The notes beneath the pieces were generated by a model. The model saw only the letters and a program-made list of their open reading frames with translations. It made no database searches and was not told the DNA's origin. From positions 62,001 to 126,000 of the forward strand of contig JBEKGS010000006.1 in NCBI GenBank assembly GCA_050012675.1: a stretch of 64,000 bases of DNA, read 5' to 3'. Shown here one piece after another: positions 35,373 through 43,839 of the stretch. This DNA is from Fen-455 sp050012675. GTDB taxonomy: Bacteria > Actinomycetota > Acidimicrobiia > Acidimicrobiales > Bog-793. Every line of letters starts with the position of its first letter. Position 1 is the stretch's first letter. The translations under genes and the position numbers were made by a program.

Positions 35373-35933
35373 ATGGTGCCGAGGTCGAGTGGCGACGAGG
35401 ACGATCGGCCACTCCTCGAGATAGGCCGGATCGCGCGGCCCCATGGTCTGACGGGCGAGGTCGTGGTCACGCTCGTCACCAACCGCACCGAGCGGCTCGT
35501 CCCCGGGACCAAGCTCACGTGTTATCTGCCCGCCGCCTCGGCTCCGGGGCAGGCAGGCTTGCCCGATCCGCCCCCGAGGACGAAAGGGTCTGGGGCTCGG
35601 ACGGTCGAAGTGCGCAGCTCCCGAGCCTTCAAGGGGCGCTACCTGGTCGAGTTTGAAGGTGTCCATACCCGCGAGGCCGCCGACGAGCTCCGAGGTGCCG
35701 TGCTCGCGGCATCACCGGTCGAAGACCCCGAGGCCATGTTCGTCCATGACCTGGTCGGCAGCGAGGTCGTCGAGGTCGACGGGACCCGGCGCGGGAGGGT
35801 GGTCGCCGTGCAGGCAAACCCGGCGAGCGATCTGCTCGTCATGGAGGACGGGAACCTCGTGCCGCTCAGATTCGTGGTCAGCCGCGAGCCAGACGTGCTC
35901 TTGGTCGATGTGCCGGTCGGGCTGTTCGAGTGA
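35373..35933 (+). CDS. rimM: 16S rRNA processing protein RimM
   Basis: A 186-residue RimM, assisting 30S head assembly through S19. The N-terminal domain shows LEIGRIARPHGLTGEVVV and the C-terminal PRC-barrel domain has MFVHDLVGSEVVEVDG and ASDLLVMEDGNLVPLRFV. A Pro/Gly-rich loop of about 25 residues (around 60-80) is inserted in the N-terminal domain. ATG at 35373 lies seven bases after the khpA stop, and the end overlaps trmD as GTGA. Confidence 0.93.
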   Translation: MVPRSSGDEDDRPLLEIGRIARPHGLTGEVVVTLVTNRTERLVPGTKLTCYLPAASAPGQAGLPDPPPRTKGSGARTVEVRSSRAFKGRYLVEFEGVHTREAADELRGAVLAASPVEDPEAMFVHDLVGSEVVEVDGTRRGRVVAVQANPASDLLVMEDGNLVPLRFVVSREPDVLLVDVPVGLFE

Positions 35934-36856
35934 CCGGGGGCGAAGTGACGACGCCTTTGACGCCGCCCGCGGGGGCTCTCGACGAGGCGGGGAGGCCGGC
36001 GTTGCGCATTGACGTCTTCACGATCTTTCCCGAGGTGGTCGACGCCTACTGCACGACCAGCGTCGTTGGAAGGGCACGACGGGACGGGCTCGTCGATCTC
36101 CGCATTCACGACCTGCGCCTGGCAGCGAGCGACCCACATCGCACTGTGGACGACGCGCCATTCGGCGGCGGGGCCGGCATGGTGCTCGCCCCCGAACCGG
36201 TCTTCGGGGCCGTCGAGCTCGTCGATCCTCCGCGACCTCTCTACCTGCTTGCCCCCGGGGGCCGGCGCTTCGACCAGTCGGTCGCCGCCGAGCTCGCGGG
36301 CACGGTAGGCGCCACGCCGCCCACGAGACCGGCGGCCTTCTCACTGCTGTGCGGGCGTTACGAAGGTGTGGACCAGCGGATCGCCGACTACCTGGTCGAC
36401 GGTGAGCTCTCCATAGGCGACTTCGTGCTTGCCGGCGGCGAGCTGGCCGCCATGGTCGTGGTCGAGGCGACGGCGCGGCTGGTCCCCGGCGTGCTCGGCA
36501 ATGCCGCCTCGGCGGGCGACGAGAGCTTCACGACCGGGCTCCTCGAGTACCCGCAGTACACGCGCCCGGCCGTGTTCCGGGGTTGGGAAGTCCCCGAGGT
36601 ACTGCGCGGGGGCGATCATGGCCGTGTCGAACGATGGCGCCGCGCGGCGGCGCTCTGGCGCACGCTGCAGCAGCGGCCCGACCTTTTGGAAGCCCGCGGC
36701 GGCGTTTCGAGCGACGAGGTGCGCCTGCTCTCCGAGCACGGCTATCCTCTAGGTGCCTACGGAACGGGACGAGCCGAACGGTCGGACTCGGAATCCGGTA
36801 AGCGGCAAACTGCCGGTGACCCGTCCGATCGCCTCGAGGAGCGTGACTTGTCATGA
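35930..36856 (+). CDS. trmD: tRNA (guanine37-N1)-methyltransferase TrmD
   Basis: A 308-residue SPOUT methyltransferase making m1G37 in tRNA, which prevents frameshifting. It has RIDVFTIFPEVVDAY, FGGGAGMVLAPEPVF, the knot segments LLCGRYEGVDQRI and LSIGDFVLAGGELAAMVVVEA, and the C-terminal PQYTRPAVFRGWEVPEVL. GTG at 35930 overlaps rimM and gives a 25-residue non-conserved N-terminus; GTG 35945 is also possible. The C-terminus extends past the usual end by about 30 polar residues. Confidence 0.95.
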   Translation: MTGGEVTTPLTPPAGALDEAGRPALRIDVFTIFPEVVDAYCTTSVVGRARRDGLVDLRIHDLRLAASDPHRTVDDAPFGGGAGMVLAPEPVFGAVELVDPPRPLYLLAPGGRRFDQSVAAELAGTVGATPPTRPAAFSLLCGRYEGVDQRIADYLVDGELSIGDFVLAGGELAAMVVVEATARLVPGVLGNAASAGDESFTTGLLEYPQYTRPAVFRGWEVPEVLRGGDHGRVERWRRAAALWRTLQQRPDLLEARGGVSSDEVRLLSEHGYPLGAYGTGRAERSDSESGKRQTAGDPSDRLEERDLS

Positions 36857-37203
36857 ACCCCACTGACCTCATCGACCGCGAGAGCCTTCGCGACGACATT
36901 CCGGAGTTCCGGCCCGGGGACATATTGAAGGTGCACGTGCGAGTCGTAGAAGGCAACCGGGAGCGCGTCCAGGTCTTCCAGGGCGCCGCCATCCGTCGTC
37001 AGGGTTCTGGCATCCGCGAGACCTTCACGGTGCGCAAGGTGAGCTTCGGGGTCGGTGTCGAGCGCACCTTTCCGGTCCACTCGCCGATCATCGCGAAGAT
37101 CGAGCGGGTCACCGAGGGAGACGTGCGCCGCGCCAAGCTGTACTACCTGCGTGATCGCGCCGGCAAGGCGGCGAAGATCAAGGAGAAGCGAGACGTCCGC
37201 TGA
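36853..37203 (+). CDS. rplS: 50S ribosomal protein L19
   Basis: A 116-residue L19 with FRPGDILKVHVRVVEGNRERVQ, the QGAAIRRQGSG block, TFTVRKVSFGVGVERTFPVHSP and KLYYLRDRAGKAAKIKEKR. ATG overlaps the trmD stop as ATGA. In many actinobacteria lepB and rnhB follow. Here the next gene is the DUF2469 remnant 93 bases on. Confidence 0.97.
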   Translation: MNPTDLIDRESLRDDIPEFRPGDILKVHVRVVEGNRERVQVFQGAAIRRQGSGIRETFTVRKVSFGVGVERTFPVHSPIIAKIERVTEGDVRRAKLYYLRDRAGKAAKIKEKRDVR

Positions 37204-37296
37204 GACGCGGTGCGAGCTCGTCGTCCGCGATCACGAGACTGCGGAGTCACCTGGCCCGCGCGCCCCGGGGACCGGTGCCGTGCTAGGCAAGCGGCC

Positions 37297-37582
37297 ATGA
37301 GCGCCGAGGAGGACCTCGACCAGTTCGAGGCGGAAGTGGAGCTCGAGCTCTACCGCCGTGTTCTCGATGTTCCGCTACGTCGTCGAGACCGAGCGCCGTT
37401 TCTACCTGGCCAACAGCGTCCAGGTCACGCCCAAGTCGGGGCCCGGCGCCACTTACTTCGAGGTCGAGCTCGGCGACGCGTGGGTCTGGGACATGTACCG
37501 ACAGGCGCGCTTTGTGTCATCGGTGCACGTGGTCACCTACAAAGACGTGAACGTCGAGGCACTGCCGAAAGACGAGGTCTGA
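37297..37582 (+). pseudogene. DUF2469 gene disrupted by a frameshift
   Basis: The first half, from ATG 37297, reads MSAEEDLDQFEAEVELELYR, the normal DUF2469 N-terminus. After codon 20 the family continuation (VFSMFRYVVETERRFYLAN, later DAWVWDMYRQARF and TYKDVNVEAL) is in another frame from 37358. Four residues expected between the halves (Glu-Tyr-x-Asp in homologues I recall) are missing. The sequence is explained exactly by loss of 11 bases of the form GAGTACCGCGA. Read as is, frame 1 runs on into unrelated sequence to 37893. It could be a real inactivation or an assembly/sequencing error. DUF2469 is a small, highly conserved actinobacterial protein of unknown function. Confidence 0.85.
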
Positions 37583-37657
37583 CAGGGCGCCTCCCGCGCC
37601 GCTGTTCCACAGGCAGAACCGGCGTTCCGGCCCAGGCGCCGGTCTTGATGCCAGCCG

Positions 37658-38005
37658 TCACCGCCCAGTCGGGCGCCGGCGTGCACGGTGTTCCCAGCAG
37701 GGAGAATGCCAGTGCCGCCGACCTGTGGGGTCGGACACCGGGACTATCACGAGATGCCCGGTTCCCGGCCGGATCTCCTGGTTGCAGCCGGGGCATATGT
37801 AGGTCTTGTCCGCCTGGTAGGGCTGTACCCGGCGGATCTGCGCCGTTCCGGCTCCCATCGGGTCTTCGACGAAGGAGCGCTCGGCTGCTCTGAGCCAGTT
37901 CGTGGCCCGGTCGTCCGCGCCGCCCGCCTGGCCGTCCCTGCGGGAGCGGGCACGCCCCTGAGCAGCATTGCGAGGCGGCTGGCGGTGTGGGGACCTGCGT
38001 GGCAC
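37658..38005 (-). CDS. Small zinc-ribbon-like actinobacterial protein
   Basis: A protein of about 115 residues. The C-terminal half reads IRRVQPYQADKTYICPGCNQ then EIRPGTGHLVIVP and RRHWHSPCWEHR. It contains CPGC plus a His/Cys-rich HWHSPCW, resembling small actinobacterial proteins with a putative zinc site that I recall near replication or signalling genes. The N-terminus is basic and Pro-rich, so the start is uncertain: GTG 38005 is favoured over ATG 38053. It is convergent with the broken DUF2469 gene. Function is unknown. Confidence 0.62.
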   Translation of the reverse strand: MPRRSPHRQPPRNAAQGRARSRRDGQAGGADDRATNWLRAAERSFVEDPMGAGTAQIRRVQPYQADKTYICPGCNQEIRPGTGHLVIVPVSDPTGRRHWHSPCWEHRARRRPTGR

Positions 38006-38096
38006 GCCACTGATTGTTGCAGGCCGTCGGCTTGGCGATGGCGACCCGCCCATGTCCCGGTGACGTCAGGGCCTTCCGGTCGGGAAACGAGGACTG

Positions 38097-39869
38097 TCAA
38101 GCGACGTGACAAGTGTCGTGATGGTCTCGCGCGATCGCGGCGTCGAGCCCGCCTGAGTCTGCGAGCCAGGCTTCGAGCTTCTCGGCGGGCAGGGGCCTGC
38201 TCACGTAGTAGCCCTGCACCAGGTGACAGCCCAGCTCTTCCAGACGCTGCAGGACTATGGCCGTCTCGACGCCTTCGGCCACGACCTGCTTGCCGAGGTT
38301 GCGCGCGAGGTCGATCGTGGAGCGCACGATGACCTCCTTGTCGGCAGAACTGTTCATGTTCGTGACGAAGGAGCGGTCGATCTTGATCTCGTCTACAGGC
38401 AGTCGTGTCAGATAAGTCAGCGACGAGTAGCCGGTCCCGAAGTCGTCGACCGAGAGCCGGACACCCATCTTGGCCAGGCGGGCCAGCACCGCCTCGGTCC
38501 GCAGCGGGTCTGAGATGACGGCGCTCTCGGTGATCTCGAGCACGAGTCGATCGGCCGATACGCCGTTGAGCTCCAAGAGGTAGGCGACGTCAGCTGGGAG
38601 GTCGGCGTCGATGAGGTTCCGCATCGCCAGGTTGACGGCGACCCTCATGGGTCGCCCGAGCTCGGACCAGGAACGGCACTGGCGCAGGGCCCGGTCGAGC
38701 ACGTAGTGGGTGAGAGGCTTGATCAGGCCCGTTTCTTGCACGAGGGGGATGAACTCGTCCGGCGGCACGAGGCCTCTTTGTGGGTGTTGCCAGCGGATCA
38801 GGGCTTCAACGGCCATGACGCTGCCCGTGGACAGGGTCAGCTGGGGCTGGTAGTAGAGCACGAGCTCCTCGCGTTCCAGTGCATCACGCAGCTCTCCGAT
38901 GAGAGCCAGACGGTCCGGCGTGTGCGGGTCTGTGGCGCTCTCGTAAACGGCGAACCCCCCGTTCGCGGCCTTGGCCGCGTACATGGCGACGTCGGCGTGC
39001 TGTATCAGGACGTCGGCATCACCGCCATCTTTGGGAAACGATGCGAGCCCGATGCTGGCGTCCACGCGAAGCGGCAGGTCCTGGACGACGATCGGCTCTT
39101 CGAGGCAGCTCGAAACCCGCGAGACGACCGAGGTGGCGTCGGACTCCGAGGCGTTGCGGAGAAGGATGGAGAACTCGTCGCCACCGAGCCTTGCAATCGA
39201 GTCGCTCTCCCTCGTCACCCTCGACAGTCGCCAGGCAACCTCCCTCAGCACCTCGTCGCCGGCCGCGTGGCCAAGGGTGTCGTTGATCTCCTTGAATCGG
39301 TCCAAGTCGAGCATCAAAAGGACGAGCTTCTGGTTGTCGCGCTGTGCCGCCATAAGTGCGTGCTTCAACCGCTCATGGAACAGGCTGCGGTTCGGCAGGC
39401 CGGTGAGACCGTCGTACAGGGCCTGATGGCGCAGTTGCTCCTCGGCTTCGTCGCGGGCCCGCTCAGCCGCCTTCTGCTCGGTTATGTCGCGGACGAGAAG
39501 GCAGAGTTTCCGTGAGGAGCCTTCCGGTCCGGCGATCGGTGCGACCCTGCCCTGGAACCATCGCATGCCCGCCGGGACATCGAGACGGTACTCCCAGAAC
39601 TGAGGCCGGTCGGTTTCGAGTACCTGGTCGATGACCCTGGCCAGGCTGAGGCCTATCTCGTCGCCGAGCGCCTCACGGTGCGTCTTTCCGAGCAGCTCGT
39701 CGCGGGGCACCGCCAGCAGGCTGTCGTTGGCGGTCCAGATCTCGAGGTAGGTGCCGTTCTCGTCGAGCTCGAAAACGAGATCGTCAAGCGAGGACAACAG
39801 CGCCTTGAGGCGGGCTCCGCTCTCACGCAGGGCCTCGGTCGCTTCCAGGTGCTCGACGGCGTCGCTCAC
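38097..39869 (-). CDS. PAS-GGDEF-EAL cyclic-di-GMP turnover protein
   Basis: A 590-residue cytoplasmic protein. A PAS domain (about 20-135, with RDITEQKAAERARDEAEE as exit helix) is followed by a GGDEF domain (about 150-310, intact RLGGDEFSIL at 229-233) and an EAL domain (about 325-575, AVEALIRW at about 355, plus DDFGTGYSSLTYLTRL and VVAEGVE). Both the diguanylate cyclase and phosphodiesterase signatures look intact, so the net activity cannot be predicted. It has no membrane segment, so the PAS domain probably senses a cytoplasmic ligand or redox state. It lies just downstream of the cyclase/ATPase gene on the same strand. Confidence 0.93.
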   Translation of the reverse strand: MSDAVEHLEATEALRESGARLKALLSSLDDLVFELDENGTYLEIWTANDSLLAVPRDELLGKTHREALGDEIGLSLARVIDQVLETDRPQFWEYRLDVPAGMRWFQGRVAPIAGPEGSSRKLCLLVRDITEQKAAERARDEAEEQLRHQALYDGLTGLPNRSLFHERLKHALMAAQRDNQKLVLLMLDLDRFKEINDTLGHAAGDEVLREVAWRLSRVTRESDSIARLGGDEFSILLRNASESDATSVVSRVSSCLEEPIVVQDLPLRVDASIGLASFPKDGGDADVLIQHADVAMYAAKAANGGFAVYESATDPHTPDRLALIGELRDALEREELVLYYQPQLTLSTGSVMAVEALIRWQHPQRGLVPPDEFIPLVQETGLIKPLTHYVLDRALRQCRSWSELGRPMRVAVNLAMRNLIDADLPADVAYLLELNGVSADRLVLEITESAVISDPLRTEAVLARLAKMGVRLSVDDFGTGYSSLTYLTRLPVDEIKIDRSFVTNMNSSADKEVIVRSTIDLARNLGKQVVAEGVETAIVLQRLEELGCHLVQGYYVSRPLPAEKLEAWLADSGGLDAAIARDHHDTCHVA

Positions 39870-40067
39870 GGCACCTCACCAGGGCTTGAGTGCACCGCAG
39901 TTCGCACGTCCGCGCCACTGCTTGCGGTGAGGCGTGCGAATGTCACCGTATGTGTATCGGCGCGTGGGGCAACGCAATTGACACCGAAGCGTGGCCGGAA
40001 GGCGACCGGGTTGGCCCCAGTGCCAATTGGGAGTGGCCTCGCTGGTCCGGCCCGTCTTGCGTGCTTG

Positions 40068-43000
40068 CTAGCTGACGGCCTGATTCTCGAGCAGGTCCCG
40101 CGCTCGGGCGAGCATGGGAGCGGCACCCACGCTTTCGAATCCGGCCGCCGCTTGCTCCGCCAGTCGTGCCGATTCGTCGAGCCTGCCCTGGCGGGCAAGC
40201 CATTCCGCCCGGTCCAGCTGCGCACGCGCCAGCCAGATCGGGTAGCCGAGACTGCTGAAGGCTGTCTCGGTGGCGATGAGGTCGTCCTCTACTCCGGCGT
40301 CGTTGCCTCTCGCGCCAGCGAGAAGTGCCTTGGCGCGAGTCACCTGAGCCCTCAGGAACTGGGGTATCTCGCCCAGCGGGTGATTGGCGAACAGATCGAG
40401 CAGTCGATCGGCTGATTCGAGGTCGCCGAGGGCGATTGCCGCATCGACGGCATCGGGAAGGCTGAGGCGCACTGCCTCGTGGGCGAGCGGGAGCCCGGCC
40501 GCGAGCGTCCCTTCGATCGCCCGCGTCGCTGCGTCGAGCGCCTTTCGGTGCTCACCGCCCGCAAGGGCGAGCGCTCCTTCGCAGCTCGAGTACATGGCCG
40601 AGGCCTGAACGTCCTCTGCGTTCTTCCAGGACTCGCAGTACGCGAACTCCCTCTTCGCACTCGCGAGCTCACCGCGGAGGGCTTCTAGGAACGCTTTGCG
40701 GAAGTGGAGCAGCGAAGCGACCGCCGCCTCGGCACTCGACTCGAGCACTTCGTCGGCGAGACTGGAGGCCTCGCTCCATCGCCCAGCGAGCATTAACACA
40801 TAAAAGAGATTGGCCACCATGTTCGCCTCGTTGCGACGGGCTCCCTGGCGTCGGGCAAGCGCCAGGCCGGCGAGAGCGTGCCCTTCGGCCCCCGGCCGGT
40901 CATAGATCATGTAGAGATCCGTCAGCAGGTTCTGCACCCTCGACTCGACCTGCACAAGACCGTGCTTGCGGGCAACCTCCAGGCTCGCCTCGAGGTTCAA
41001 GATGCCCTCCTCGACCCTGCCGGCCCCGGTGTAGAGGTAGGCCTTGATCTGAAGGGCGTTGGCGTAGGTCTCTACGAGCTCGTGGTGCTGGGCCAGAGTC
41101 AGCGCCCGCTCGGTCGGCTCGGCCGCTTCGTGGCTTCGGCCCGTGAACAAGAGGGCCCTTCCCAACCGTTCCTCCAGCCCGGCGACCACTTCTGGCGGAG
41201 CAGTGTCCGGATCGAGGGACGAGAGGGCCTCGCTCAGGCGCGCGACCGCCTGTTCCGACCTGCCGATCATGACGTACAGCGTCGCTATCCAGCCGGCCAC
41301 GCGGGCCGCGTCCACCACGCGGTCTGCGGCCAGATGTGCAACGGCCACCTGCTCGAAGCGGTCGAGAGCCCGCTCTTCGGACCCGCCGCGCATGGCCATC
41401 TCGGCGCTCTTTTCGATGAGCCTGGTCCGCTCCTCGTCATCAGCGCTGAGCTCGGAGGCCGTCAGGTAGGCGGCCTCCGCGGCGACCGGCGCGCCCACGG
41501 ACTCGGCCCTGTCACCTGCCTGCACATAGGCGTCCTTTGCCTGCTCGCGCAACTGCTTGCCGTCCGGGTCGTCGGCGGCCGCCCTGTAGGCGTCGTGGAG
41601 ATGGGCGGCGATGACTTCGATGACCTCGGCCCCGTCATCGGGGAAGACGTGGCGCATGTGGGCCGCCGTGGCGAGGTGGCGCGCCTTGCGCTCGGCTCTC
41701 GTCAGCATGTCGTAGGCGACCGAACGGATGAGCGACTGCGTGAAGGCGTACTGGCCGCGTTCGGGCGAGAGCTTGTCGGCCCGGACGGTCAGGACCTCCT
41801 TGCGGACGAGCGAGGGCAGGATCTCGTTGAGCTCACCCGCAACCGCATCGCTCACGGCTTCGATGGCCTGACGGGGAAAGGACTCGCCGAGCACCGCGCA
41901 CTCCTTGACAACCCGCCGCTCGGCCGGTGAGAGCGCGTCCAGGCGGGAGGCGATGAGGGCGGTCAGGCCGGGCGGGACCTCGAGCTCACCGAGCTCGCCG
42001 ACGAGGTGCAAGAGGTCGTCCGCGCCTTTCGCGAGGACGCCCCTGTCGAGAAGGCTGCGCACGGTTTCGACGGCGTAGAGCGGGATCCCCTCGGCGCGCT
42101 CGACGATACGGGCGCGGCCGGCCGCGGGCAGATCAGCGACGAGCCCGTCTAGCAGCTCCCCGATCACCTGGTCGGAAAGGGGGTCGAGCGAGAGGGTCGT
42201 GAGGTTGCGGCGGCTGAGGACCAGGCCTGCCTGCTCCGCGCCCTCCGGGCGGGTGAGCACGAGCAGGAAGATCGAGTGGTCTGCGGACCAGTCGAGCAAG
42301 TGGTCGAGGAAATCGACCATTCCGGAGTCTGCCCACTGCAGGTCCTCGACGACCATGACCACCGGCATGTGCTCGGCTAGTCGCTCGAAGAACAGGCGCC
42401 AGCCCAGGAACAATTCCTCGCGCGCGAGGGACTGGGCGCCCGAGAGCCCGAGCAGCTGGGCGAGGCGGGGGAATATGAACTCGCGATCGGACGCGTCAGG
42501 GATCCATCGTTCCAGACCGGACGTCAGCCGTTCTGCCACAACCCCGAGCGGGTCCTCCTCGCCGATCTGCAGCCGTGCGCGGACCATTTCCGACAAAGCC
42601 CAGTAGCTGACTCCCTCTCCGTAGGAGAGGCAACGACCGGCGTGCCAGAGCACCCCGTCAGCGAGGCCGTCGATGTACTTGAAGAACTCCCATGCGAGGC
42701 GCGACTTGCCGACGCCGGCGACGCCGGAGACGAGCACGAGCCGCGCCGAGCTCCGCTCGGCCGAGGCGTGGAAGAGCTCCTTCACGAGCCGCAGCTCGTG
42801 GTCGCGTCCCGTGAACGGCGCCTCGAGCACGCCTGAGCGTTGCGAGCCGGCCGTCGCTGCCACGACCCGCGTCGCCTGGTAGAGGTGGACAGGCTCGGCT
42901 TTTCCCTTCAGGACGTGCTCGCCGGCGTCGCTGTAGGCGATCGCGGCCGCAGAGGCGGCCCGTGTGGTGCCGTCCACGTAACAGCACCCCGGAGGGGCGG

Positions 43001-43628
43001 CGGACTGTATGCGCGCCGCGGTGTTCACCCTGTCCCCGATGACGAGACCCTCCTCGGGCGTCTCGGTCGTGGCGGCACCGCCGGTCACGATCCCGACCCG
43101 GGCAGACAGTCCTGCGTCATAGCGGCCGGCGCCGTAGGCGGCCACGGCCGAGACGAGTTCGAGCCCCGCCCGCACTGCGAGCTCGGCGTCGTCCTCCTTC
43201 GCGACCGGGGCACCCCACAAGGCCATGACCGCGTCGCCGATGAACTTCTCCACGACGCCGCCGTAACGGGCGACTACGGCGCGTGCCAGCTCGAAGTAAC
43301 CCGAGAGGAACTCTCGCACCTCCTCGGCATCGCGCTTTTCGGAAAAGGTTGTGAACCCGACCAGATCGCAGAACAGCACCGACACGTGGCGGAGCTCGGT
43401 AGCCGAGGGGACGACCTTTTGAGGTGCCTGGAGAGCCGGATTGGGCTCGCCGAGGAGGGGAGGTGGAACGACGGCAGTTGCGACCGGGGCCCCGCACTCA
43501 CCGCAGAACCGCTTGCCGGGGCCGAGCTGTGCACCACACGCGGGACACATCGGCGTCAACGGGTGGCCGCAGTCCTCACAGAACCGCTTGGTCTCGGAGC
43601 TCTCGCTCCCGCACTCCGGACAACGCAT
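40068..43628 (-). CDS. Zinc-ribbon, class III adenylate/guanylate cyclase, ATPase, TPR protein
   Basis: An 1186-residue multidomain signalling protein. The N-terminus has two zinc ribbons (CPEC/CEDC and CPAC/CGEC, residues 3-45). A class III nucleotide cyclase domain follows (about 78-240: HVSVLFCDLVGFTTFSEKRD and FIGDAVMALWGAP with the metal aspartates). Next is a STAND-like AAA ATPase (GVAGVGKSRLAWEF, about 301; Walker B VVMVVEDLQWAD, about 422), then a long Ala/Leu/Glu-rich helical region with TPR-like repeats to the end. This architecture is common in actinobacteria. cAMP is the likelier product, but selectivity is not read with certainty. It starts at ATG 43628. Confidence 0.93.
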   Translation of the reverse strand: MRCPECGSESSETKRFCEDCGHPLTPMCPACGAQLGPGKRFCGECGAPVATAVVPPPLLGEPNPALQAPQKVVPSATELRHVSVLFCDLVGFTTFSEKRDAEEVREFLSGYFELARAVVARYGGVVEKFIGDAVMALWGAPVAKEDDAELAVRAGLELVSAVAAYGAGRYDAGLSARVGIVTGGAATTETPEEGLVIGDRVNTAARIQSAAPPGCCYVDGTTRAASAAAIAYSDAGEHVLKGKAEPVHLYQATRVVAATAGSQRSGVLEAPFTGRDHELRLVKELFHASAERSSARLVLVSGVAGVGKSRLAWEFFKYIDGLADGVLWHAGRCLSYGEGVSYWALSEMVRARLQIGEEDPLGVVAERLTSGLERWIPDASDREFIFPRLAQLLGLSGAQSLAREELFLGWRLFFERLAEHMPVVMVVEDLQWADSGMVDFLDHLLDWSADHSIFLLVLTRPEGAEQAGLVLSRRNLTTLSLDPLSDQVIGELLDGLVADLPAAGRARIVERAEGIPLYAVETVRSLLDRGVLAKGADDLLHLVGELGELEVPPGLTALIASRLDALSPAERRVVKECAVLGESFPRQAIEAVSDAVAGELNEILPSLVRKEVLTVRADKLSPERGQYAFTQSLIRSVAYDMLTRAERKARHLATAAHMRHVFPDDGAEVIEVIAAHLHDAYRAAADDPDGKQLREQAKDAYVQAGDRAESVGAPVAAEAAYLTASELSADDEERTRLIEKSAEMAMRGGSEERALDRFEQVAVAHLAADRVVDAARVAGWIATLYVMIGRSEQAVARLSEALSSLDPDTAPPEVVAGLEERLGRALLFTGRSHEAAEPTERALTLAQHHELVETYANALQIKAYLYTGAGRVEEGILNLEASLEVARKHGLVQVESRVQNLLTDLYMIYDRPGAEGHALAGLALARRQGARRNEANMVANLFYVLMLAGRWSEASSLADEVLESSAEAAVASLLHFRKAFLEALRGELASAKREFAYCESWKNAEDVQASAMYSSCEGALALAGGEHRKALDAATRAIEGTLAAGLPLAHEAVRLSLPDAVDAAIALGDLESADRLLDLFANHPLGEIPQFLRAQVTRAKALLAGARGNDAGVEDDLIATETAFSSLGYPIWLARAQLDRAEWLARQGRLDESARLAEQAAAGFESVGAAPMLARARDLLENQAVS

Positions 43629-43763
43629 CCCATACCCCCTCTGTTCGCGGGAAGATTACGACTCCCCGACGGGCACCGCAGCACTGTTCGCAGCCTTAAG
43701 TCCAGCCCACGCCCACGGTCTTGAGGTGCCGCCGGACGATATGGCGACTGCCGGGCATAGTGC

Positions 43764-43769
43764 TATAAC
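43764..43769 (+). promoter_or_regulatory. Possible extended -10 for the amino-acid ABC operon
   Basis: TGCTATAAC is an extended -10 (TGN then TATAAC), about 70 bases before the binding-protein start. No clear -35 is seen. The rest of the 211-base intergenic region between the divergent genes shows nothing else recognisable. Confidence 0.35.
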
Positions 43770-43839
43770 CTCGGGCAATCTTGCGCGGGGCTTTCCGTGA
43801 GCTTGGGGGACGGCGCAACCGAGCGGGGAGGAAGTGCAA

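Noticed and set aside
37583..37893. Continuation of the DUF2469 first frame to 37893 as a 227-codon gene
   Set aside because: After the frameshift point the frame carries no DUF2469 sequence and overlaps the minus-strand zinc-ribbon-like gene. It is an artefact of the lost 11 bases.
39901..39940. Terminator between the cyclase and GGDEF-EAL genes
   Set aside because: TTCGCACG and CGTGCGAA can pair, but the 24-base interior has no continuing helix and no T-tract follows, so a terminator call is not supported.
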